A stretch of DNA of 64,000 bases from Vulcanimicrobium alpinum (GCF_027923555.1 NZ_AP025523.1:2112484-2176483), one strand, 5' to 3'; positions 35,572-44,578 are shown, numbered from the stretch's first letter. Notes: generated by a model not told the origin, from the letters alone. Translations and numbers: made by a program.

Positions 35572-36390
35572 GTGAGGGCCCTGCAAGACCTCGGTGTGAG
35601 CCAACGCGCCGCATGCCGCATCGCGCGTTGTCCGCGATCCGTCGCGCAGTATCGCGTGCGGCGGACGGACGATCCGGCGTTGCTCGAGCGGCTCAAGGCG
35701 CTCGCCGCAGAACGCCGTCGGTTCGGCTACCGCCGGCTCACGATCATGCTGCGCCGCGAAGGCTTCGTCGTGAACCACAAGCGAGTTCATCGGATCTATC
35801 GCAACGCTGGTCTACAGCTGCGCAGTCGACGTAAGCGTGGCGTACGATACGTCCGTGGCAACGTCGTGCCGCCGGTCACGCGGCCGAACGAACGCTGGTC
35901 GCTCGACTTCGTACACGACGCGCTTAGCAACGGGCGAAAGTTTCGCTCGCTGACGATTATCGACGACTTCACCCCAGAGTCGATCGGCATCGAAGTCGAC
36001 TTCTCGCTCACCGGCGAGCGTGTCGTGCGCGTGCTCTCACGTCTCGCGCAAGAGCGCGGTCTACCGCCGACGCTCAAGTTCGACAACGGAACCGAGTTCA
36101 CGAGCAACGCGATGCTCGGCTGGGCCGCGCGGGTCAACGTTGAGCTGCACTTTATCGAACCCGGCAAGCCGACTCAGAACGGCAGCGTCGAGAGCTTTAA
36201 CGGACGTTTCCGAGACGAGTTACTCAACGAGCACGCCTTTCCCACGCTCTTCCACGCTCGCACCGCGATCGAAGCATGGCGCATCGATTACAACCATCGC
36301 CGACCCCACACCGCGCTCGGCGGCTTGACGCCGGCCGAGTTCATCGAGCATCATCGCACTACCCCAAACTCACGGTTATCCGCGGCCTGA
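35572..36390 (+). CDS. IS3-family transposase orfB
   Basis: 272 residues of the IS3 orfB integrase. The HTH_21-type N-terminal segment ([20 protein letters not shown]) is followed by a DDE core with Asp in [11 protein letters not shown], Asp in [13 protein letters not shown] and Glu in [18 protein letters not shown]. The GTG start overlaps the orfA stop; normal expression would be as an OrfAB frameshift fusion. The reading frame is intact. Confidence 0.92.
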   Translation: MRALQDLGVSQRAACRIARCPRSVAQYRVRRTDDPALLERLKALAAERRRFGYRRLTIMLRREGFVVNHKRVHRIYRNAGLQLRSRRKRGVRYVRGNVVPPVTRPNERWSLDFVHDALSNGRKFRSLTIIDDFTPESIGIEVDFSLTGERVVRVLSRLAQERGLPPTLKFDNGTEFTSNAMLGWAARVNVELHFIEPGKPTQNGSVESFNGRFRDELLNEHAFPTLFHARTAIEAWRIDYNHRRPHTALGGLTPAEFIEHHRTTPNSRLSAA

Positions 36391-36520
36391 CATCCGGGGC
36401 AACGTCAGGCAGCGCCTGCTGTAGATCGAGTGCGAAGAGCGATCCGCACGATCTCACTGCACGCGGTGCTCATTTGATGCATTCGCGGCTTAACTGTATG
36501 CGCAACTGTATGCGGGGCGA

Positions 36521-36560
36521 AAAGAATAAAGGCCTAGATTCGCTCAAGGCCTTTATTTTG
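36521..36560 (-). terminator. Rho-independent terminator of tRNA-Asn
   Basis: AATAAAGGCCT (36525-36535) and AGGCCTTTATT (36547-36557) form a perfect 11-bp stem with an 11-base loop. Read on the minus strand the stem is followed by CTTTT just downstream of tRNA-Asn. The A-rich right side could also serve plus-strand termination. Confidence 0.88.
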
Positions 36561-36562
36561 TC

Positions 36563-36638
36563 TGGCTCCCGGAGTTGGACTCGAACCAACGACCCGCTGA
36601 TTAACAGTCAGCTGCTCTACCAACTGAGCTATCCGGGA
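36563..36638 (-). tRNA. tRNA-Asn (GTT anticodon)
   Basis: A 76-base cloverleaf on the minus strand: acceptor TCCCGGA pairs with TCCGGGA, then G and encoded CCA. The D arm is GCTC-AGTTGGTA-GAGC. The anticodon stem GCTGA/TCAGC holds loop CTGTTAA (anticodon GTT). The T arm is GTTGG-TTCGAGT-CCAAC. A terminator follows directly. Confidence 0.97.
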
Positions 36639-36816
36639 CCGACTCGCCACGATTCGCGGGGACCGGGAGAAATCCCGTCGCCCGCGGCGAGGGTTTCCGC
36701 AGCATTGCGGAGTAACCGCTCGGAACTATGCTGTAACGAGACGTTCCTCTCGCGTGGTTCCTGCGCGGGCTGTCGTGCCGACCATTTCCCCCTCTCGCAC
36801 GCTCCGGGACACTCGT

Positions 36817-38040
36817 ATGGCCACCGTAACCGCTCGCACCGCGAGCGTCTTTCACTCCGCTGCCTTTACGCGATTTTTCGCCGGACAGGCGCTCAGCTAT
36901 CTCGGCGACGGGCTTCGCACGCTGGCGATCCCGCTGCTGGTCTATCGCATCACGGGGTCCGGGACGGCGCTGGGCTGGACGTGGGGTCTGGAACTGCTGC
37001 CCTATGCCTTTGTCTCGATCATCGGCGGGTCGCTCGGCGATCGGGTCGATCGCCGGCGGCTGATGCTCGTCTGCGACGGTGTGCGCTTCGCGATCATGGC
37101 GCTGTTCACGCTGGCGTTCGCGACGGGGCATCTGACGCTCCCGATGATCTACGCCGGCGTCGTCGTGCTCGCCGTCGCGGGCTCGATCTTCCTCGGCTCG
37201 CAGACGCCGTCGATCCCGTATCTGCTCGGCAAGGAACGCACCAAGGCCGCGGTCGCGACGCTCGGTGCGACCGAGCAGAGCGTGAACTTGATCGCGCCGC
37301 CCCTGGGTGGCGCGATCTTCGCGATCGCCGGGCCGCTGCCGGCCCTCGCCGCCAACGCGCTGACGTATCTGGCATCGCAGGCGTCGATCGCCTCGGTGCG
37401 CACGTTCGGGCCCGACAACCCGGCCGGTCTGCCGTCGCTGCGCGACGTCGGGCACGACATCGCGGCTGGGTGGCGCTGGATGACCGCCGACACGCCGCTG
37501 CGCGTGCTCTCGTTCGCGCACTGCTTGATGAATTTCATCGGAACGGTCGGCGTGGTCGCGCTCATCCCGTACTTCAAGCGCGCGTTCGGCGCCGGCGATC
37601 ACGTCGTGGGGATCGCGTTCGGATGCTTCGCCGGCGGCGCGGCGCTCGGATCGCTGTTGGCCGGGCGCACGCATTGGCGGTTCGGCCCCGCAATCATCGC
37701 CGCGTTCTTTCTCGACGGCCTCGGCTGGCTGCCCCTCCCGTTTACACACTCGGTCCCGCTCGCGATCGCCGGGATCACGTTCTCGAGCGTCTGCGGCGGC
37801 TATCGCATCACGACGATCATCTCGTGGCGGCTGCGCATCATCCCCGAAGAACTGACGGGCCGCGTGTTCGGCGTCGTGCGTCTGGTGGTGCTGCTCGGCA
37901 TCTTCCCGGGATCGCTGCTGGGCGGCTGGTTCGCCGACACGCTCGGCGTGCGCCCGACGATGCTGATCAGCGCCTACGGCTACGTGGTGCTGGCGATGCT
38001 GCTCGCGCTCTCGCCTGCGGTGCGGCGCGAAGCACGCTGA
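36817..38040 (+). CDS. Major facilitator superfamily transporter
   Basis: 407 residues with about 12 membrane helices and the MFS loop motif GGSLGDRVDRRRLMLVCDGV between helices 2 and 3. It resembles the EntS/MFS_3 group of efflux proteins (FFAGQALSYLGDGLRTLAIP, GATEQSVNLIAPPLGGAIFA). Substrate unknown. ATG 36817 (MATVTARTAS) is preferred over the longer frame because it starts just before the first helix. It ends 3 bases from the convergent mtnC. Confidence 0.9.
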   Translation: MATVTARTASVFHSAAFTRFFAGQALSYLGDGLRTLAIPLLVYRITGSGTALGWTWGLELLPYAFVSIIGGSLGDRVDRRRLMLVCDGVRFAIMALFTLAFATGHLTLPMIYAGVVVLAVAGSIFLGSQTPSIPYLLGKERTKAAVATLGATEQSVNLIAPPLGGAIFAIAGPLPALAANALTYLASQASIASVRTFGPDNPAGLPSLRDVGHDIAAGWRWMTADTPLRVLSFAHCLMNFIGTVGVVALIPYFKRAFGAGDHVVGIAFGCFAGGAALGSLLAGRTHWRFGPAIIAAFFLDGLGWLPLPFTHSVPLAIAGITFSSVCGGYRITTIISWRLRIIPEELTGRVFGVVRLVVLLGIFPGSLLGGWFADTLGVRPTMLISAYGYVVLAMLLALSPAVRREAR

Positions 38041-38043
38041 CGT

Positions 38044-38778
38044 TCAGCGCGGCGGGACGACGTCGATCGCGCGGAAATCCGTCGCGGCGGCATGCGTGGT
38101 CGTCGCGCCGGGCGGCGTATCGGCGTCGCGCAGCAGCCGGATTGTCTGAAAGCCCACCTCGCGAGCGGCATCGAGTTCGGCATCGACGTCGCTGAGAAAG
38201 AGCAGTTCCGCCGGCGCGAGGCCGACTGCCGCGGCGATTTTGCGATACGACTCCGCTTCGCGCTTGGGTCCCGTCGTGGTGTCGAAATAGCCGCTGAAGA
38301 TCGGCGAGAGATCGCCTTCGGTGCTGTTGGCGAAGAGCGTCTTCTGCGCGGCGATCGATCCCGACGAATAGACGTAGAGCTTCGCGCCGCCGTCATGCCA
38401 CCGGCGCAGCCCCTCCGCGGCGTCGGGATAGAGATGCCCCCGCAGCCCCGTCTTCTCGTAGCCTTTTTTCCAGATCAGCCCCTGCAGCGTCTTGAGCGGC
38501 GTGACTTTGCGATCTTCTGCGATCCAGCGATGCAGGTGACGCAGGATCGTCGCGTCGTCGAGCGAGCGTGCCGCATCGCCGCCGTCTTCGGCGTTGATGA
38601 TCGCAGCGGACTCGCGCATCGCCTGAGCGACCGCCGGCTCGCCGCGATGTGCGGCGACGTATTCGTCGAGATGTTCGTCAGCGTACGGAAAGAGGACGTC
38701 GTGCACGAAGCGGATCGTGCTCGTCGTCCCCTCGATGTCGACGACGACGGCTCGCGCCGCGATCGTCGTGCGGGTCAT
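38044..38778 (-). CDS. mtnC: Enolase-phosphatase E1 (MtnC)
   Basis: 244 residues of the HAD superfamily. VVVDIEGTTSTIRFVHDVLF is the MtnC signature (the usual DxD has DIEGTTS), with YVYSSGSIAAQKTLFANS and the late LLFLSDVDAELDAAREVGF acidic motif. It converts 2,3-diketo-5-methylthiopentyl-1-phosphate to acireductone in methionine salvage. The ATG overlaps the mtnD stop by 4 bases (operon mtnB-mtnD-mtnC). Confidence 0.95.
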   Translation of the reverse strand: MTRTTIAARAVVVDIEGTTSTIRFVHDVLFPYADEHLDEYVAAHRGEPAVAQAMRESAAIINAEDGGDAARSLDDATILRHLHRWIAEDRKVTPLKTLQGLIWKKGYEKTGLRGHLYPDAAEGLRRWHDGGAKLYVYSSGSIAAQKTLFANSTEGDLSPIFSGYFDTTTGPKREAESYRKIAAAVGLAPAELLFLSDVDAELDAAREVGFQTIRLLRDADTPPGATTTHAAATDFRAIDVVPPR

Positions 38779-39332
38779 TCGTAGCGCGGAAAGCGCGAAG
38801 CGATGTCGTCGCCGGTGAAGTTCGCAACCCAGCCGTCGGGCGTCACGAACAAGCGGATCGCGGTGAACTCCGGATCCGGCCCCATGTCGAACCAGTGCGT
38901 CGTCCCCGCCGGAACGCCGATCAGATCGCCGCGCGTGCACACCGTCACGTAGACCTTGCCCTGGATGCGCAGGTAAAACGCGCCGCTGCCCTCGACGAAG
39001 AAACGCACTTCGTCTTCGGAGTGACTGTGCTCGTCGAGAAACTTCGCGCGCATCGGCGCCGTGTTCGGCGTTCCCTTGGCGAGGCGCAGCACGTCGGCGG
39101 TGGTGTAGCCGCACTCGTCCTTGAGCCGTTGCACGTCGGCCGCGTACGCGGCGAGAATCGACTCCTGATCGGCGTCCGCGGCGAGCGGAACGCTCGCCTC
39201 CCACTGCTCGAACCGCACGCCCGCGGCGTTGAGATGACGGGCGATCTCGGCGCGATCCGTCGTGTCGACGAGCGGCGTCGACGGACTCGTGTCGTCGTAG
39301 ACGCGCAGGGTCGAGGTCAGCGTCGCATTCAT
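38775..39332 (-). CDS. mtnD: Acireductone dioxygenase (MtnD)
   Basis: 185 residues, cupin fold. The metal ligands appear in FLDEHSHSEDEVRFFVEGSG (HxHxxxxE) and a later His in VPAGTTHWFDMG. With Fe2+ the enzyme makes the keto-acid precursor of methionine and formate; with Ni2+ it makes CO off-pathway. GGAG lies 7 bases before the ATG. It overlaps mtnB and mtnC at both ends. Confidence 0.95.
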   Translation of the reverse strand: MNATLTSTLRVYDDTSPSTPLVDTTDRAEIARHLNAAGVRFEQWEASVPLAADADQESILAAYAADVQRLKDECGYTTADVLRLAKGTPNTAPMRAKFLDEHSHSEDEVRFFVEGSGAFYLRIQGKVYVTVCTRGDLIGVPAGTTHWFDMGPDPEFTAIRLFVTPDGWVANFTGDDIASRFPRYE

Positions 39333-39961
39333 CGCAATCTCCGTTCTTCGAGGTGGCAGGCCAGCAGAAACTCCAGCCCTTCGAGATGCCGGCGCGCGTC
39401 GGCTGCCGTCGCGCCCCAAGCGTAGATGCCGTGCCCGGCGAGCAGATAGCCCGGCACCGCCGGGTCGGCGCCGAGCCGCGCTTCGACGCGAGCGGCGAGC
39501 GCGAACGTGTCCTGATCGTTCGCGAAAATCGGAATCTCGACGGTGCTCTCGTGCGTGCGCACGCCGATCGCCTTGTGCATCTCCAGGCCGTCGGTGCGCA
39601 CGACGCCCTCGCGCTCGTAGAGCCGCGAAAGCACCGTCGCGGCGACCGTGTGCACGTGAAAGACCGCGCCGACCGCCGCATCGCTGCGGTAGCGCGCGAG
39701 GTGCAGCGGCGTCTCGGCGGAGAGCCGCGGCGGGACCGGCTCGTCGATCGCGATCACCGCGACGTCGCCCGGTGCGATCGCGCCCTTGTCGATCCCGCTG
39801 CGCGTCACGGCGGCGTGGCGAGCGTCGACGCGGCGCGAGAAATTCCCCGACGTCGCCGGCACCCAGCCGCGCGAGGCGGCATAGCGGCCGAACGCCGCGA
39901 TCTCCTCGACAACCGCGCCGGGAAGCGCGGGGAGCACCGTCGTCACCTCTTGGCGAACCAC
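39329..39961 (-). CDS. mtnB: Methylthioribulose-1-phosphate dehydratase (MtnB)
   Basis: About 210 residues, class II aldolase fold: VPATSGNFSRRVD, VTRSGIDKGAIAPGDVAVIA, HLARYRSDAAVGAVFHVHTV (zinc His pair) and GYLLAGHGIYAWGATAADAR (third His). It dehydrates MTRu-1-P for MtnC. First gene of mtnB-D-C. GTG 39961 is chosen; the long open frame upstream is not MtnB-like. mtnA and mtnK/mtnP are not in the window. Confidence 0.92.
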   Translation of the reverse strand: MVRQEVTTVLPALPGAVVEEIAAFGRYAASRGWVPATSGNFSRRVDARHAAVTRSGIDKGAIAPGDVAVIAIDEPVPPRLSAETPLHLARYRSDAAVGAVFHVHTVAATVLSRLYEREGVVRTDGLEMHKAIGVRTHESTVEIPIFANDQDTFALAARVEARLGADPAVPGYLLAGHGIYAWGATAADARRHLEGLEFLLACHLEERRLR

Positions 39962-39989
39962 CGGGGATGCCGCGGGGGTTGCACGTCCG

Positions 39990-40337
39990 ATGAAGGACGA
40001 ACGGATTCGTGACGAGCGGGTGCTGGTATACTCCACCGACGGGTCGACGCCGCTCCCGGCGCCCGCCGCCCGGCGCAAGACCCAGCCGGTCGCCCGCGCG
40101 ATGCCCGACGACGGCGTGCTGCGCGTGAGCCGCGAGAAGCGCCGCGCCAGCGCCGTCACCGTCGTCCACGGCCTCGCCGCCGGCGAGCTCGAAGCAGTCG
40201 GCAAGGAGCTCAAGCGCCTCTGCGGCACCGGCGGTACCGCCAAGAACGGCGTGGTCGAATTGCAAGGCGACCACCGCGACACGGTCGTCGCCCACTTCGA
40301 GCGCCTCGGCCGCCGCGTGAAGCGCGCGGGAGGGTGA
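39990..40337 (+). CDS. yciH: YciH/SUI1-family (eIF1-like) translation factor
   Basis: 115 residues. The C-terminal SUI1 domain is clear: VLRVSREKRRASAVTVVHGL, KELKRLCGTGGTAKNGVVEL, QGDHRDTVVAHFERLG. In bacteria YciH affects start-codon selection fidelity and is found in scattered lineages. It is divergent from mtnB and overlaps the TauE-like gene by GTGA. Relevant here because several genes in this window use unusual start codons. Confidence 0.92.
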   Translation: MKDERIRDERVLVYSTDGSTPLPAPAARRKTQPVARAMPDDGVLRVSREKRRASAVTVVHGLAAGELEAVGKELKRLCGTGGTAKNGVVELQGDHRDTVVAHFERLGRRVKRAGG

Positions 40338-41095
40338 CGCCCGACCCGCTGCACGTCGTGCTGTTCCTGGTGCTCGGCGCGATCCTCGGCGCGCTGGGCG
40401 GCCTGTTCGGCATCGGCGGCGGCCTGATGGCGATCCCGCTGCTCGTCGTCGCGTTCCGCCTCGACGAACAGCACGCGCAGGGGACGGCGCTGGTGATGGT
40501 GCTCCCCAACGTGATGATCGGCCTGTGGAACTACGCGAAGCGCGGCGGGCTCGACCGCAAGGTCGCGCTCCTGCTCGGCGCGTGCGCGGTGACGTTCACG
40601 TTCTTCGGCGCGCTGTTCGCGACCCGCGTCGCCGGCCCGAACCTGCGCTACGGTTTCGGCGCGTTCCTCGCGGTGCTCGCGGTCTTATTCGCGTGGCAAA
40701 CGCTGCGTCGGCGCGACGGCGCGCATGCGCGCGCATCGCTGCCGTGGGGTTACACCGGGATCGTCGGCGCGCTCGGCGGGATCCTTTCCGGACTTTTCTC
40801 CGTCGGCGGCGCGGTGTTTGCGGTGTCGCTGCTGACGACGTTCTTCGGCTACGCGCAGTTCGCGGCGCAGGGGCTTTCGCTCGCACTGGTCGCGCCGGGA
40901 ACGTTCGCCGGGATCGCGACGTACGCGCAGACGGGCGACGTGGAGTGGGGGATCGGGATCCCGCTCGCGCTCGGCGGCACGTTCAGCGTGCGTTACGGCG
41001 TGGCGCTCGCCCATCGCCTGCCGGAGCGCACGCTGCGGATCCTCTTCTGCATCCTGCTCGCAGGTTCGGCGATCGCCTTGTTCGCGCGCGTCTAG
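40334..41095 (+). CDS. TauE/SafE-family anion permease
   Basis: 253 residues with about eight membrane helices arranged as two related halves: LGAILGALGGLFGIGGGLMA and VGALGGILSGLFSVGGAVFA are the twin glycine-rich signature motifs. Family members export sulfite or organosulfonate. GTG 40334 overlaps the yciH stop. Co-transcription with a translation factor is odd; linkage to the divergent methionine-salvage operon fits sulfur metabolism. Confidence 0.9.
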   Translation: MTPDPLHVVLFLVLGAILGALGGLFGIGGGLMAIPLLVVAFRLDEQHAQGTALVMVLPNVMIGLWNYAKRGGLDRKVALLLGACAVTFTFFGALFATRVAGPNLRYGFGAFLAVLAVLFAWQTLRRRDGAHARASLPWGYTGIVGALGGILSGLFSVGGAVFAVSLLTTFFGYAQFAAQGLSLALVAPGTFAGIATYAQTGDVEWGIGIPLALGGTFSVRYGVALAHRLPERTLRILFCILLAGSAIALFARV

Positions 41096-41146
41096 ATCGT
41101 GAACGTGTAGGTGCGCATACCGGGCTGATTCAGCTGCGCGTCGCTG

Positions 41147-42430
41147 CTAGCGGGCGCTTGCGTAGAGATCGCGGCGTGTCGCCGGCACGTCGGTGCGGCC
41201 GTCGCTGCGCGGTTTTCCGAGCAGGGTCTGCATCAATCCCATGCGGCCCAGCGCAAATCCGCGCGCGCTCCCGGTCATGTACATCCGCCAGATGCGTTCG
41301 GTGCGCACGTCGGTCGCATCGACCACCTCTTCTTCGTGCGCGATCAGGTTGGCGACCCATGCGCGCAGCGTGCGCGCGTAGTGCTCGCGCAGGTTCTCGA
41401 CGTCGCGCACTTCGAAGCCCGCCGATTCCGCGGCGCGCGTCGTCACGTGCAGCGGCACCAGGTCGCCGTCGGGGAAGACGTACCGGCCGATGAAATCGCC
41501 GGCGGCGCGGTATCCCTTGCCATCGCGGCTCTGCTGCACGATCCCGTGATTCAAAAACAGCCCGCCCTCGCGCAGCGCCCGAAACGCGCAGCGGAAATAC
41601 TCGCCGAGCCGCTCGCGTCCGACGTGTTCGATCATCCCGATCGACGCAACGGCATCGTACCGGCGGTCATCGACATCGCGGTAATCGCGCAGCTCGACGC
41701 TGGCCCGGTCCTCCAGCCCGGCCTCGGCGATGCGGCGGTTCGCTTCTTCGTGCTGACGGCGCGAGAGCGTGATCCCGTGGGCGCGCAAGCCGCGTTCGGC
41801 GGCGCGGATCACCAGCGCGCCCCAGCCGCAGCCGATGTCGAGCAGCGACCCTCCCGGTTTCACGCGGAGTTTGTCGAGCACGTAATCGAGCTTGCGGCGC
41901 TGCGCCTCGTCGAGGGTCGCGATGCCGTCGTCCCAATAGGCGCACGAATACACCAGCGCGCGCCCCAGGAACGCGCGGTAGAACGCCACCGGCTGATCGT
42001 AGTGAAATCCGATCGCGGCGGCGTCGCGCGTCTTCGTGTGCATGCGCCCGCGCAAGTGCGCGGTCGGGCTCGATTCGCCGGGCGGGGGCTTCGGCAGACG
42101 CGCGAGTTCCGCACCGATCCTCAGGAGCGCGAGTTTCGAGAGACCGTCCATCGCGCGTTCGAGCGTGTCGATCGCTGCTTCGAGGTTTCCAGTGATGTCG
42201 ATCCAGCCTTCGACGAACGCTTTGCCCGGATTGACGTCGAGCGGCGGCGTGAATGCGGCGCGCAGGGCGAACGGTGCGTTGACGGCGAGAGAGAACGCGG
42301 CGCCCGGCGCTTCGACGTCGGTGCCGTCCCACATGCGCACGCCGACGTCGCGCCCGAGTCGATCGCCCAGCAGCATGCGCAACACCGCCAGCGATCTCGC
42401 GACCGCCGGCTCTTCCCCCACCACTGCCAT
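41147..42430 (-). CDS. cfa: Cyclopropane-fatty-acyl-phospholipid synthase family protein
   Basis: 427 residues. Residues 1-130 are the CFA lipid-binding N-domain (NPGKAFVEGWIDITGNLEAA), then the methyltransferase: SCAYWDDGIATLDEAQRRKL, SAM motif SLLDIGCGWGALVIRAAERG, SIGMIEHVGRERLGEYF and a Tyr/Glu-rich C-terminus. It transfers a methylene group from SAM to membrane-lipid double bonds. It is divergent from the YcaQ-like gene. Confidence 0.93.
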   Translation of the reverse strand: MAVVGEEPAVARSLAVLRMLLGDRLGRDVGVRMWDGTDVEAPGAAFSLAVNAPFALRAAFTPPLDVNPGKAFVEGWIDITGNLEAAIDTLERAMDGLSKLALLRIGAELARLPKPPPGESSPTAHLRGRMHTKTRDAAAIGFHYDQPVAFYRAFLGRALVYSCAYWDDGIATLDEAQRRKLDYVLDKLRVKPGGSLLDIGCGWGALVIRAAERGLRAHGITLSRRQHEEANRRIAEAGLEDRASVELRDYRDVDDRRYDAVASIGMIEHVGRERLGEYFRCAFRALREGGLFLNHGIVQQSRDGKGYRAAGDFIGRYVFPDGDLVPLHVTTRAAESAGFEVRDVENLREHYARTLRAWVANLIAHEEEVVDATDVRTERIWRMYMTGSARGFALGRMGLMQTLLGKPRSDGRTDVPATRRDLYASAR

Positions 42431-42492
42431 GCGCGTTCACTCCGCCGCCGGGCGGCGCCGGTCCTTCGAAAGAAGCGTCGGGCGCAAGGGAC

Positions 42493-43674
42493 GTGAACAG
42501 ATCGCGCGTGACCCGCGATCTCTCGCTCGCACAGGCCCGCCGGATCGCGTTGGCCGCGCAAGGCTTCGCCGACCCGCCGCCGCGCGGCGCGGTCGACCGG
42601 CGCCTTCTGCGACGCGTCTTCGGGCGGATCGGTTTGCTGCAGATCGACAGCGTCAACGTCCTCGTGCGCTCGCACTACCTGCCGCTGTTCTCGCGGCTGG
42701 GCAGCTACGCGCCCGAACTGCTCGAGCGCGCCGCGTGGTCGCGCGACCGCATGCTCTTCGAGTATTGGGGGCACGAGGCGTCGCTGCTCCCGCTCGACCT
42801 CCAGCCGCTGTTGCGCTGGCGGATGGAACGCGCACGCGCGGGCCTCGGCACGTGGGGCCGCATCGCGCGCGCCGTCGCGGACGAGCCGCAGCTGCTCGAA
42901 CGCCTGCGCGCCGCGATCGCGGATCGCGGCCCGCTGGCGGCGAGCGCGTTCGACGGCGCGCGCGGCACCGGCTCGTGGTGGGGCTGGAGCGACGTCAAAG
43001 TCGGTCTCGAAGCGCTCTTCTGGTGCGGTGAGATCACGACCGCCTACCGTCAAGGCTTCGAGCGGGTCTACGATCTGCCCGAACGCGTCCTTCCGAGTGA
43101 GGTTCTCGCCGCGCCGACGCCGCCCGTTGAGGACGCGCAGCGCGAACTCGTCCGCATCGCCGCACGCGCGCACGGGATCGCGTCGGAACGCAATCTGCGC
43201 GATTATTTCCGCCTCGACGTCGCCGACGCGCGCGCACGGGTCGCCGAACTCACCGAGGCCGGCGAACTCGTCCCGGTCCGCGTCGAAGGTCTGCGCGGCA
43301 CGCGCCATCTGTGGCACGACGCGCGAATCCCGCGCAGCGTCGCTGCGCGCGCGCTGCTCTCACCGTTCGATTCGCTGGTGTGGGAGCGCGCGCGCACGCG
43401 CGAACTCTTCGGCTTCGACTACCGGCTGGAGATCTACACGCCGCAGCACAAACGCGTGCACGGCTACTACGTGCTGCCGTTTCTGCTGGGCGACCGGCTC
43501 GTCGCGCGCGTCGACCTCAAACACGACCGACAAGCCCGCATCTTGCGGGCGCACGCCGTCCACGTCGAACCCAAGGCGCCGCGCGCCGACGTCATCCTTG
43601 CGGTGCGCGAGCAACTCGAACGCATGGCAACCTGGCTCGGCGCCGAGACCGTAAGCGTCCCGAAGACAAAATAG
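42493..43674 (+). CDS. YcaQ-like winged-helix DNA glycosylase
   Basis: 393 residues of the HTH_42/YcaQ (AlkX) family: SLAQARRIALAAQGF opening helix, GLLQIDSVNVLVRSHYLPLF signature (the catalytic QxD-type motif is QID here), FEYWGHEASLLPLDLQPLLR and PFDSLVWERARTRELFGFDY. E. coli YcaQ unhooks interstrand DNA crosslinks. GTG 42493. It ends at a stable hairpin. Confidence 0.92.
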   Translation: MNRSRVTRDLSLAQARRIALAAQGFADPPPRGAVDRRLLRRVFGRIGLLQIDSVNVLVRSHYLPLFSRLGSYAPELLERAAWSRDRMLFEYWGHEASLLPLDLQPLLRWRMERARAGLGTWGRIARAVADEPQLLERLRAAIADRGPLAASAFDGARGTGSWWGWSDVKVGLEALFWCGEITTAYRQGFERVYDLPERVLPSEVLAAPTPPVEDAQRELVRIAARAHGIASERNLRDYFRLDVADARARVAELTEAGELVPVRVEGLRGTRHLWHDARIPRSVAARALLSPFDSLVWERARTRELFGFDYRLEIYTPQHKRVHGYYVLPFLLGDRLVARVDLKHDRQARILRAHAVHVEPKAPRADVILAVREQLERMATWLGAETVSVPKTK

Positions 43675-43746
43675 TGACGGTGATGGACCGAGCGCAGCAG
43701 CATCGTCCCATCACCGTCAGGTTCTTGCGAGGTCGGGCCCCGGGGG

Positions 43747-43768
43747 CCCCACGCCCGAAGGCGTGGGG
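43747..43768. terminator. Hairpin between convergent genes, no T-run
   Basis: CCCCACGCC (43747-43755) and GGCGTGGGG (43760-43768) form a perfect 9-bp stem closed by CGAA. It separates the ends of the YcaQ-like gene and the glycine-zipper gene. Terminator function is likely by position, though no poly-T follows on either strand. Confidence 0.5.
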
Positions 43769-43795
43769 GGCGCGCAGCGAGTGCGGAGCGCCGTG

Positions 43796-44482
43796 CTAGT
43801 GGTACGGGGTCGGGTAGGGGGTCGGGGCCGGGGGCTGGTTGTTGTAGTAGCCGCCGTTGTTATTGTTGTTGTTGTACTGGTTCGGGTAGCCGGCCTGACG
43901 GCGCGAGAGGACGGTCGATGGAGCGGTGGTCTTCATCGAGACCGTCGAGCCCTGATTCACGACGACGTTCTGGCCGATGTTTGCGCCGGCGATCGCGCCG
44001 CCGATCGCGCCGATCGCACCGCCGACGTCGGTGCCGATATGCTTGCCGATGTAGTTGCCGACGATCTGGCCGACGACGCCGCCGATGATCGCCTTGCTGG
44101 TGGTGTTGGCGCGATTCCCTTGCGCGTCGAGCGAGAGCACGCTGCCCTGCAGCGATGCCGTGGTGCCGTCAGCGAGCGTGAGACGGTCGAAGCCGAGCGT
44201 CACGCTGCCCTTGTGGGTCGTCCCGGCGTGCGTGACGTTCGCGACGTGGCCGTAGACTTTCGCGCCCTGATAACGCTGGTCGTCGGCGGGATACGGCGTC
44301 TGCACGTCGAGGACGAACGGGTCACCGACCTGCGCGCTCTTGCTGTTGATCGTCTGCTCGAGCGTCCCGGTGATCACGGTCTGCGACGGGAGCAGCTGGT
44401 CGCCCGTATATTGCGCGGAAGCCGCGAGAGGGAGGGCTGCGATCGCCGCGACGGCGAGCGCTTGGAGCGATTTGCGGAACAT
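43796..44482 (-). CDS. Secreted glycine-zipper protein
   Basis: 228 residues. A clean signal peptide (MFRKSLQALAVAAIAALPLA, cut after ASAQ) is followed by a beta-rich domain, a glycine zipper (GGAIGAIGGAIAGANIGQNV) that can insert in or associate with membranes, and a tail of Asn, Tyr and Pro (poly-Asn, TPYPTPYH). The glycine zipper is like those in outer-membrane lipoproteins (SlyB/Rick_17kDa type) but no lipobox is present. ATG 44482 with GAGG 6 bases upstream is chosen. Confidence 0.75.
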   Translation of the reverse strand: MFRKSLQALAVAAIAALPLAASAQYTGDQLLPSQTVITGTLEQTINSKSAQVGDPFVLDVQTPYPADDQRYQGAKVYGHVANVTHAGTTHKGSVTLGFDRLTLADGTTASLQGSVLSLDAQGNRANTTSKAIIGGVVGQIVGNYIGKHIGTDVGGAIGAIGGAIAGANIGQNVVVNQGSTVSMKTTAPSTVLSRRQAGYPNQYNNNNNNGGYYNNQPPAPTPYPTPYH

Positions 44483-44548
44483 CGAATACCTCATGGTGGA
44501 GTCGGTCGTATAACGCAGACCGGCGCCGTGACGTTCCTTGGAATATGC

Positions 44549-44578
44549 GGAGGGGCGCCGAGTGATCGGCGCCCCTCC
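44549..44578 (-). terminator. 13-bp hairpin after metK
   Basis: GGAGGGGCGCCGA (44549-44561) pairs exactly with TCGGCGCCCCTCC (44566-44578) around the tetraloop GTGA. It starts 24 bases past the metK stop on the minus strand. No T-run follows; transcript-end stabilisation or rho-assisted termination is likely. Confidence 0.65.

Larger units (their letters stand above)
33890..36407 (+). mobile_element. IS3-family insertion sequence interrupted by IS5-family copy 2
   Basis: Both ends carry ACGTTGCCCCGG (33891-33902; inverted at 36394-36405) inside longer imperfect inverted repeats ending in CCGTG-GTTT blocks. GGC flanks both sides (33887-33889 and 36408-36410), a 3-base duplication usual for IS3. 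Without the inserted IS5 and its CTAA duplicate, the element is about 1197 bases, a normal IS3 length. It carries orfA and orfB with a frameshift site between them. Confidence 0.85.
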
